Below the pieces are notes generated by a model. That model was not told the DNA's origin. It searched no databases and saw only the letters and a list, made by a program, of their open reading frames with translations. From Anaerolineales bacterium (lineage in GTDB: Bacteria; Chloroflexota; Anaerolineae; 4572-78; J111): 64,000 nt of DNA. The stretch is taken from contig JACKAU010000003.1 in assembly GCA_020634855.1 (NCBI GenBank), positions 248,001-312,000 on the forward strand, read 5' to 3'. This document shows, piece by piece, positions 24,614 to 31,910 of this stretch; the first letter of the stretch is position 1, and every line of letters starts with the position of its first letter. The position numbers and the translations under genes were made by a program.

Positions 24614-24745
24614 TACCTAACTTTCTCCCCCAAAGACTTAGGATCAGAGATTAAATCCTTAATACCAGTACTAAAGTCGTACGATTATACCACATCTCGA
24701 CAGATGGCAAAGAACAGTTGCCCTAAATTGGCCCACACCAAACCC

Positions 24746-26689
24746 TCACTTAACTGACGATCGCTTTTCCAGATGGATCAGCAGCACGCTGATGTCCGCC
24801 GGATTGACCCCGGCGATGCGGCCAGCCTGCCCGACAGTAGCCGGTTGGAAGCGAATCAGCTTCTGGCGAGCCTCGGTGCGCAGGCCGGTAATCGACTCGT
24901 AGTTAAAATTGGCCGGGATGGCTTTATTTTCCAACCGGCGCATACGCTCGACTTGCTGGTACTGCTTATCGATGTAGCCCTCATATTTCGTCTCAATGGT
25001 GACCTGTTCGATCACATCTTCGGCCAACGGCTGCGGCGGCGGGGCCAGTGAGGCAATCACATCGTACTCGACATCGGGCCGGCGCAAGAATTGTAGGGCG
25101 TTGGCCCCGTTAGTGACCGGCTTCAAGCCGAAATCGGCCAGTACTTCGCTGGTACCGTTGGTACCGGAGAAGTTGGTTGCTTTCAACCGCTCGATTTCTT
25201 GCTTGATCGCCTGCCGCTTGGCTTCGACCGCCTCGTACCGCTGGCGCGATACCAACCCGGCCTGGTAACCGACGGGCGTCAGGCGCAGGTCGGCGTTATC
25301 CTGACGCAGCAACAGGCGGTACTCAGCCCGTGAGGTCATCTGGCGGTAAGGTTCGGTGTGCTCTTGGGTGACCAGGTCATCGATTAGCACGCCGATGTAG
25401 GCATCGTCGCGACCCAGCGTGACCGGCGGCTCACCCTTCACCTTGAGCGCGGCGTTCATCCCGGCGATGAGACCCTGCGCGGCCGCTTCCTCGTAGCCGG
25501 TGGTGCCGTTGATCTGTCCGGCGTGGAACAAGCCTTCGACATGCTTGGTCTCCAACCAAGCGTAAAGCTGATCGGGCGGCACGTAATCATACTCCACCGC
25601 ATAGCCGACCCGCACAATTTCCACATTCTCCAACCCTCGAATCGAGCGCACCATCTGCCACTGCACATCTTCCGGCAGGCTGGTGTTGCCGCCTTGCAGA
25701 TAAACCTCGGTGGTCTGCCAGCCTTCCGGCTCCAGAAACATCTGGTGGCTATCTTTGTGAGCGAAACGCACAATTTTGTCTTCGATGCTGGGGCAGTAGC
25801 GCGGGCCGACACCCTCGATGACGCCGGTAAACATCGGCGCTCGATCCAGATTGGCCCGGATAACCTCATGGGTTTCCGGTCTAGTGTGAACCAGATAGCA
25901 GGGCATTTGCGGCCGCCACGCCGTTTGGCGCTCGATGGGATAGACTGGGTGAGGCGGCTCATCGAGCCAGAAAGGGCGATCCACCTTAGCCGCATTTTGG
26001 TTTTCAAAGCTAAAATAGAGCGGCTTGTCGCTGCCGTACTGGATGCTGGTCTGGCTGAAATTGATGGTGCGGGCGTCGAGCCGGGGCGGCGTACCGGTTT
26101 TGAGCCGGCCCAGCCGGAAGCCCAGTTCGATCAAGGACGTTGATAAGCGCAGCGCCGCCTTTTCGCCGGCCCGGCCCCCTTCGGTGATCGACTCGCCGGT
26201 GATGAGCCGGCCGCCCAAAAACGTGCCGGTGGTCAGCACCACCGCTTTGGCCCGGTATTTGGTACCTAACTGGGTTTGCACGCCCTCGATACGGTCGCCC
26301 TTAATCAGCAGCCCTTCCACCGTGGCTTGTTTGATCGATAAGTTGGGTGTATTTTCTAGAGTGCGCTGCACCGTCCAGGCGTATCGTTTCTTATCGGCTT
26401 GAGCGCGAAGAGCGTGAACCGCCGGCCCCTTGCTGTCGTTGAGCAGCCTGATTTGAATGAAGGTCTGGTCGATGAGTTGACCCATAGCGCCGCCCAGCGC
26501 ATCGATTTCGCGCACCAGGTGGCCTTTAGCCGACCCGCCGATACTGGGGTTGCAGCTCATCCAGCCGATGGTGTCCAACGACATCGACAGCAGCAGCGTA
26601 CGCGCTCCCATCTTGGCCGAGGCCAGCGCTGCCTCGACGCCCGAATGGCCGCCGCCAACGACGATAACGTCATAAGTAAATTCGATCAC
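24746..26689 (-). CDS. mnmG: tRNA uridine-5-carboxymethylaminomethyl(34) synthesis enzyme MnmG
   Basis: A 647-residue FAD-binding enzyme that with MnmE modifies the wobble uridine (cmnm5U34) of several tRNAs. The N-terminal GGGHSGVEAALASAKMG is the FAD Rossmann motif; MSCNPSIGGSAKGHLVREID is the conserved MnmG segment; the C-terminal helical domain that binds MnmE and tRNA is complete (GLRTEARQKLIRFQP, AGRIAGVNPADISVLLIHL). Length is normal. MnmE is not in the window. A 450-bp spacer separates it from the divergent fabF. Confidence 0.97.
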   Translation of the reverse strand: MIEFTYDVIVVGGGHSGVEAALASAKMGARTLLLSMSLDTIGWMSCNPSIGGSAKGHLVREIDALGGAMGQLIDQTFIQIRLLNDSKGPAVHALRAQADKKRYAWTVQRTLENTPNLSIKQATVEGLLIKGDRIEGVQTQLGTKYRAKAVVLTTGTFLGGRLITGESITEGGRAGEKAALRLSTSLIELGFRLGRLKTGTPPRLDARTINFSQTSIQYGSDKPLYFSFENQNAAKVDRPFWLDEPPHPVYPIERQTAWRPQMPCYLVHTRPETHEVIRANLDRAPMFTGVIEGVGPRYCPSIEDKIVRFAHKDSHQMFLEPEGWQTTEVYLQGGNTSLPEDVQWQMVRSIRGLENVEIVRVGYAVEYDYVPPDQLYAWLETKHVEGLFHAGQINGTTGYEEAAAQGLIAGMNAALKVKGEPPVTLGRDDAYIGVLIDDLVTQEHTEPYRQMTSRAEYRLLLRQDNADLRLTPVGYQAGLVSRQRYEAVEAKRQAIKQEIERLKATNFSGTNGTSEVLADFGLKPVTNGANALQFLRRPDVEYDVIASLAPPPQPLAEDVIEQVTIETKYEGYIDKQYQQVERMRRLENKAIPANFNYESITGLRTEARQKLIRFQPATVGQAGRIAGVNPADISVLLIHLEKRSSVK

Positions 26690-27141
26690 AATTCAGTTCT
26701 TTCTTCATTATTCATACCAAAAACGCTAGAATTGCCCTAACCATTAGAGTATAGCGCAGGCATGCGCCCAAAGCAAACTAAATTACCGCGTGGCCCTAAC
26801 CTTAAGATTTTACCCCAAAAGTCCAAAATTTAGGCGGCAAATCGCCATTTTGAGCCGTTATTCGCGATTTCAAATAAAAGCGCCTGTTTTTGGCCCGTCT
26901 CCATCGGGGAACTACGGTGTTATAGGTTATAATGGTGGAACTCTTTTCCAAACAAAGCCAATTGAAAGCTGGGTGAACGGGGTTTTCCTGCCTTGAGAGA
27001 GATAGGTCTAAACAGCCGGTCATGCGAGCGATACTGCCCGTTGGGCTAAACCGAATTATCATCTCAAGCGTCGAAGCTTGGGATAGTTTATATTATCCAT
27101 AAATGAATTACGACTAAGCCAAAAAGGAGGCCAATTTTTCC
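26690..27141. other. Divergent spacer between mnmG and fabF
   Basis: No gene found. It is AT-rich. A TATAAT hexamer at 26928-26933 faces fabF but lacks a good -35 partner, so I do not call it a promoter. AAAAGGAGG just before the fabF ATG is its ribosome-binding site. Confidence 0.5.
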
Positions 27142-28386
27142 ATGAATAAAAGAGTGGTTGTCACTGGGATGGGAGCTGTGACGCCGGTCGGGAACACTGT
27201 TGAAGAGACGTGGAGTAACATAAAAGCTGGAGTCAGTGGCATTGCCCCCATCACCAGTTTCGACACCTCGGACTTTGACATCAATTTTGCCGGCGAGGTC
27301 AAAGACTTTGACGCCAGTGCGTTATTTGGCCGAAAAGAAGCGCGGCGGTTGGATCGATACACCCATCTCGCCATGGAAGCATCAAGGCAGGCCATTGACG
27401 ATTCAGGGCTGTTGAATAACGGCACTGATCGGTCGCGAGTGGGGCTGGTAATTGGCTCATGCGTGGGCGGCCTGAATAGCGTTCTCGAACAATATACGGT
27501 GCTGCAAACCAAAGGGCCATCTCGCGTCAATCCGTTTACCATTTCGATGATGCTGCCGGATACATCCCCGGCGCGAATCGCCATCGATTATAATTTGACC
27601 GGTCCCAATATGGCCGTCGTGGCGGCCTGCGCCACCGGCACCGATTCGCTGGGAGAGGCGTTTGAAATTATCAGGCGGGGCGATGCCGATGCCATTCTGG
27701 CCGGCGGTGCGGAATCGGTGATTAATCCGCTCATTCTGGCCAGCTTCCAGGTAATGAAGGCCATCTCACCCAACAACGAGAACCCGGCCGGAGCCTGCCG
27801 CCCGTTTGATCTTAACCGCGACGGGTTTGTGATGAGCGAAGGCTCGGTGGTCTTGGTCTTGGAAGAGTTAGAACACGCCCAAGAGCGCAAGGCCAATATC
27901 CTGGCCGAAGTCATTGGTTATGGCACATGCGTTGAGGCTTACCATCTGGCCGCGCCTCGGGAGGACGGGCTGGGAGCCATTACCGCGATGAGTCGCGCCA
28001 TTGCCAAAGCCGGCCTTGAGCCTCACGAGATTGACTACGTCAATACGCATGGAACCGGTACTCGCCTGAATGATAAAGTGGAAACCTTGGCTATCAAGGA
28101 TGTCCTGGGCGAACACGCTTACGATACCATTATTACCTCATCTAAGTCGATGACCGGCCATTTATTTGGCGCGGCCGGGGCAATCGAGGCAATGGTTTGC
28201 GTGAAAACCTTAACCGATGGTATCATTTCGCCGACCATTAACTACGAGACGCCCGATCCGGAATGTGATCTAGACTGCACCCCTAACGAAGCCCGGCACG
28301 CCGATGTGTCGGTCGCTATGTCCAATTCCTTTGGATTGGGCGGTCACAACGCAACGATTATTTTCCGAAAATATAAGGAAAATTAA
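27142..28386 (+). CDS. fabF: Beta-ketoacyl-ACP synthase II
   Basis: A 414-residue elongating condensing enzyme that extends acyl-ACP with malonyl-ACP in fatty acid synthesis. The catalytic triad is Cys163 (AACATGTDS), His303 (NTHGTGT) and His340 (KSMTGHLFGAAG, with Lys335). Length and fold are normal for FabF. It is followed 141 bp later by a FabH-type gene, but acpP, fabD and fabG are absent from the window, so the usual fab cluster is incomplete here. A true polyketide role is unlikely because no partner domains are present. Confidence 0.95.
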   Translation: MNKRVVVTGMGAVTPVGNTVEETWSNIKAGVSGIAPITSFDTSDFDINFAGEVKDFDASALFGRKEARRLDRYTHLAMEASRQAIDDSGLLNNGTDRSRVGLVIGSCVGGLNSVLEQYTVLQTKGPSRVNPFTISMMLPDTSPARIAIDYNLTGPNMAVVAACATGTDSLGEAFEIIRRGDADAILAGGAESVINPLILASFQVMKAISPNNENPAGACRPFDLNRDGFVMSEGSVVLVLEELEHAQERKANILAEVIGYGTCVEAYHLAAPREDGLGAITAMSRAIAKAGLEPHEIDYVNTHGTGTRLNDKVETLAIKDVLGEHAYDTIITSSKSMTGHLFGAAGAIEAMVCVKTLTDGIISPTINYETPDPECDLDCTPNEARHADVSVAMSNSFGLGGHNATIIFRKYKEN

Positions 28387-28527
28387 CTAATTTTAGCCCT
28401 AAATCATCAGGCTGTCCCTCTTCACGAGTAGGCAAACAACCATTAAGGGCCCCGGCGCTTTATTACGGTTAGTGAATCACAGTGCCGGTCCCTTGCTGGG
28501 CTGAATAAATATGTAGGAGATCTATTT

Positions 28528-29823
28528 GTGGCAACTTATGCTCACATTGTTGGTTGGGGAAAGTATATTCCAGAAAAGGTTGTGACGAATCACGACCTGG
28601 CCAAAATTTTAGACACCTCCCATGATTGGATCGAGAGTCGAACCGGCATCTCGGAACGACGCCATGCCGATCGGGAAAAAAATGAAACCACGGCCACCAT
28701 GGCGATTGGCGCCGCGCGGTTGGCGCTTGACCGGGCCAGGATTGTTCCAACCTCGGTTGATATGGTCATTGTGGCCTCCCTCAGCCCGGAACACCTTTTT
28801 CCTTCAACCGCCTCGCTAGTCCAGGATGCCATCGGCGCGACGCATGCCGGCGCGTTTGATTTAAGCGCGGCTTGCTCCGGTTTTATCTATGCCTTTGCCA
28901 TGGGCAGCGCCCTGATCGAGGCCGGCGCAGCCAAAGTGGTGTTGGTCATCGGAGCCGAAATGGTCTCAGCCTTCTTAGACGAGCAGGACCGCACTGTTTA
29001 CCCGCTCTTTGGCGATGGGGCCGGCGCGGTGGTGTTGCAGGCGCACAATATTCCGGGCGGGGTGCTATCTACCGTCCTGGGATCCGACGGCTCCGGCGCG
29101 GAACATTTAGGGATACCCGCCGGGGGCAGCCGATATCCGGCCAGCCAATACACCTTGGATAATCGCTTGCATTACATGAAAATGAACGGGCGCGAGGTTT
29201 ACCGTTTCGCCACCCGCGTGATGGGGAAAGTCTCTAAGCAAGCGTGCGAAAAAGCCGGCCTTGAGTTGGATGAGATCGATCTGTTTATACCGCATCAGGC
29301 CAATATTCGTATTATCCAGAGCGCCAGCAAATATCTAAAAATCAATGAAGACAAAGTCTTTACCAACCTACAAAAGTACGGCAACACTTCGTCGGCGTCG
29401 ATCCCGATTGCCCTGTGTGAAGCCATCGAAGCGGGTCGGGTCAAAACCCACGATAAAATCGTGATGGTCGGTTTTGGCGGCGGGTTGACCTGGGGCGCAA
29501 CGGTGGTGGAATGGGGCGTGCCGATGCCGCATAAACCACGGGGTTGGTGGTACCGGTCGATGCGCTGGTTTGTCTACCGCTGGGCCGAGGCCCGCTCCGG
29601 CTCGCTCCGTATATCGCGAAAGTTGGAGAACATGCTACCCGAACGCAACGGCTCGAAGGAAGGCGTATTGCCTGCGGAAGACGATATCAAACCTGAGGAA
29701 AACGGCCATTCGCCGATCAGCAGCAACGGTCACAAACCGAAGCCAAAGGACGGCGACATCGCTAAATTACCGGCCTCAACCGAGGAACAGGTCGAAGTCG
29801 CCAAGAAGGTAAAAGAAAAGTAG
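28528..29823 (+). CDS. fabH: Beta-ketoacyl-ACP synthase III with C-terminal extension
   Basis: A 431-residue FabH, about 100 residues longer than usual. The enzyme part (residues 1-330) has the triad Cys116 (AACSGF), His256 (IPHQANIRI) and Asn286 (YGNTSSAS), used to start fatty acid chains from acyl-CoA. The extra tail begins around residue 337, opens with a Trp/Arg-rich stretch (RGWWYRSMRWF) that could lie on the membrane, and continues as a low-complexity Asn/Lys/Glu/Pro region. The GTG start follows AGGAG at 28516-28520. A terminator follows at 29840. Confidence 0.92.
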   Translation: MATYAHIVGWGKYIPEKVVTNHDLAKILDTSHDWIESRTGISERRHADREKNETTATMAIGAARLALDRARIVPTSVDMVIVASLSPEHLFPSTASLVQDAIGATHAGAFDLSAACSGFIYAFAMGSALIEAGAAKVVLVIGAEMVSAFLDEQDRTVYPLFGDGAGAVVLQAHNIPGGVLSTVLGSDGSGAEHLGIPAGGSRYPASQYTLDNRLHYMKMNGREVYRFATRVMGKVSKQACEKAGLELDEIDLFIPHQANIRIIQSASKYLKINEDKVFTNLQKYGNTSSASIPIALCEAIEAGRVKTHDKIVMVGFGGGLTWGATVVEWGVPMPHKPRGWWYRSMRWFVYRWAEARSGSLRISRKLENMLPERNGSKEGVLPAEDDIKPEENGHSPISSNGHKPKPKDGDIAKLPASTEEQVEVAKKVKEK

Positions 29824-29839
29824 GTGTAACTTTTCGATT

Positions 29840-29877
29840 AAAAACCGCCAAGAGAATGATCTTCTTGGCGGTTTTTT
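29840..29877. terminator. Intrinsic terminator after fabH
   Basis: A perfect 14-bp stem AAAAACCGCCAAGA/TCTTGGCGGTTTTT with a 9-nt loop and a U-run. It serves fabH and, on the other strand, the convergent aminopeptidase gene. Confidence 0.92.
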
Positions 29878-29886
29878 GTTAAGCTA

Positions 29887-31125
29887 TTAACTCACCCACT
29901 CGCCGGCCCGCATCAACGGCTCGGCGGCGCCGTTAGCCAGTACCCCATCGATATCCATTTGATCGGAGCCGATCATAAAATCGACATGGGTCAAACTATG
30001 ATTGCCGCCGGCCGCCGCGAACGCCTCATCTGACATCTGCGGCCCACCCTGCAAGCCGAAGCGATAGGCGCGGCCCACGGCCAGATGGCTGGACGCGTTT
30101 TCATCGAATAGGGTGTTGTAAAAAAGGATACCCGACTGAGCGATGGGTGAGCTTTGCGGCACCAAGGCCACCTCGCCTAAACGGGCCGAACCCTCGTCGG
30201 TGGCGATGAGTTTGCGCAGCACCGCTTCCCCTTTATCCGCCGAAATTTCCACAATTTTGCCCCCAACAAACTTCAGCCGGAAATTGTCGATGAGAACCCC
30301 GCCATAACTGAGCGGCTTGGTGCTGGTCACTACCCCCTCAACTCGGTCTTTGTGGGGCATGGAAAAGACCTCCTCGGTGGGCATATTGGGGATAAAGAGA
30401 ATGCCCGCCAGTGTCTCCTTTTGGCCGCCGTGCCATTCATGATTTTCAGGCAGGCCCAGCGTCAGATCGGTGCCGGGCGCGGTGTACTTCAGAGCCGTAT
30501 ACTGTTTGGCGTTGAGCATTTGGCATCGCGCCGCTAGCTGCCGGGTATGGGCTTGCCAGGCGGCCACCGGGTCTGGCTGATCGGCCCGGCTGATGGTGAA
30601 GATCGCCGCCCACAGCCGATCAAGTTGCGTCTCAGGCGTACCGTCCGGAAATATCTTAGCCGCCCACGCCGCCAGCGGGTGGGAAATAACGCACCAGTTG
30701 ACCTTATCCGCCATAATGTAGGCAAAGTATTCTTGCAACTGCTGCTGGTGAGTTCGCTGCGCCAGCGCCACCAAATCCGAGTCTTGATCCCTGAGTAGAT
30801 CAGGATCGGTGGCGTGGATGGCGATAAAAGCGTCGCCGCGTTGAGCGGCCTCGATCAACCCCTTAGCCTGCCAGGTGGGATATTCTTCAAACGAGTCACG
30901 CGGGGCGTATTGAAACCGAGCCAGGGTTACGGCGTCGTCGCTCCAGATAACATCGACCAGCCTGGCCCCTACTTGATAAGCACTGGCCACGATCAAGCGT
31001 ACCAGCGGCGCGGCTTCAATCGGGCCACGCACAATCAGCCGCTGGCCGGGCTGGAGATTGACCCCGACTTTCACGGCGAGATCGGCGTAGTTCTGTAGCA
31101 TTTGTTCAAATGAAAGTTCGGCCAT
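29887..31125 (-). CDS. M29-family aminopeptidase
   Basis: A 412-residue metallopeptidase of the AmpS/AmpT (M29, thermophilic aminopeptidase) family. It opens NYADLAVKVGVNLQPGQRLI and has the C-terminal metal-site region HLAVGRAYRFGLQGG and NHSLTHVDFMIGSDQMDIDG, which supply family metal ligands. These enzymes remove N-terminal amino acids from peptides in the cytoplasm. No signal peptide is present. It starts 3 bp downstream of the SURF1 gene and is cotranscribed with it. Confidence 0.93.
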   Translation of the reverse strand: MAELSFEQMLQNYADLAVKVGVNLQPGQRLIVRGPIEAAPLVRLIVASAYQVGARLVDVIWSDDAVTLARFQYAPRDSFEEYPTWQAKGLIEAAQRGDAFIAIHATDPDLLRDQDSDLVALAQRTHQQQLQEYFAYIMADKVNWCVISHPLAAWAAKIFPDGTPETQLDRLWAAIFTISRADQPDPVAAWQAHTRQLAARCQMLNAKQYTALKYTAPGTDLTLGLPENHEWHGGQKETLAGILFIPNMPTEEVFSMPHKDRVEGVVTSTKPLSYGGVLIDNFRLKFVGGKIVEISADKGEAVLRKLIATDEGSARLGEVALVPQSSPIAQSGILFYNTLFDENASSHLAVGRAYRFGLQGGPQMSDEAFAAAGGNHSLTHVDFMIGSDQMDIDGVLANGAAEPLMRAGEWVS

Positions 31126-31128
31126 GAA

Positions 31129-31878
31129 TTAGTCCTTTTCTTTTATATGCTTGTATTCCTGCCAAGTGAGTGCGGAATAAGTAATCACCAAAATCACCGC
31201 AAACGAAAACCACTGGAGCGCGTAACTCAGATGCGATCCTTCGCCCAGGTCGGTTACCTCTTCCCGAATGGGCGGGGTCGTATCCGGCTCCGGGCCGGGC
31301 AGCGCCTCGACGAATACGGGCAACAGCGGTCGATCAATCTGCTTCTGCATTTTGTCTATTTCGACGCGAAACCAAGCATCGACCCATTGGCCCGGCTCCG
31401 GATCGGGATCGGTCGGAGCCAGAGAATGCGGCGGCAATTGGCTGCGATAGGCGACGCCTTCAATTGTAACCTCGCCGGTTACATCATAAGCTCGGCGGGC
31501 TTCCGGCTCGAACTCTTCAAACGGGAGCCAGCCCCGATTGACCAGCACGGTCTCATCGCTGCCGGCGATGTCCAGCGGCACCACCAAATCGATGCCGGCC
31601 TGGCCTTGGTAGCTTTGCGTCCGCAGAATCATGTTTTTATCATTTTCAAACGTACCGGTCACGGTAACCCGATGCCGATGTAAGGCGTCCGGATCAACCG
31701 GCTCGCCGGTTAAAGTCACCGGCGGGCTGTTCAACCCGGTCAGAATTTCCTCATTTAAGGCCCGGCGCTGATCCAACCGCCGCAGTTGCCAAAAGCCGAG
31801 GTTCACCAAAAAAATCACCCCGGCAATGATTACCAAATGTCTAAACCATCGTTTAAGTAAAAATTTGGTCACACTCAT
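31129..31878 (-). CDS. SURF1-family protein
   Basis: A 249-residue protein with two membrane helices (about residues 13-30 and 222-240) around an extracytoplasmic domain, the SURF1 layout. Conserved segments are FWQLRRLDQRRALN at the start, VLVNRGWLPF in the middle and HLSYALQWFSFAVI before the second helix. SURF1 helps heme insertion into cytochrome c oxidase, so the organism probably respires oxygen. No oxidase gene is in the window. It precedes the M29 aminopeptidase gene. Confidence 0.93.
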   Translation of the reverse strand: MSVTKFLLKRWFRHLVIIAGVIFLVNLGFWQLRRLDQRRALNEEILTGLNSPPVTLTGEPVDPDALHRHRVTVTGTFENDKNMILRTQSYQGQAGIDLVVPLDIAGSDETVLVNRGWLPFEEFEPEARRAYDVTGEVTIEGVAYRSQLPPHSLAPTDPDPEPGQWVDAWFRVEIDKMQKQIDRPLLPVFVEALPGPEPDTTPPIREEVTDLGEGSHLSYALQWFSFAVILVITYSALTWQEYKHIKEKD

Positions 31879-31910
31879 CCTTCATTATTCATTATTCATC
31901 GTTCATCGTT
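31879..31910. repeat. ATGAATGATGAA-type short repeat
   Basis: TTCATTATTCATTATTCATCG-like heptamer repetition between SURF1 and recD2, extending into the last recD2 codons. A similar tract (ATGATGAATGATGA type) lies just upstream of recD2 at about 34366-34396. Confidence 0.5.

Noticed and set aside
26905..26933. TATAAT hexamer upstream of fabF as a promoter
   Set aside because: No acceptable -35 at 16-18 bp, so I left it as a note only.
27142..29823. Polyketide or polyunsaturated fatty acid synthase cluster
   Set aside because: FabF and FabH are single-domain enzymes, with no acyltransferase, ketoreductase or carrier genes nearby.
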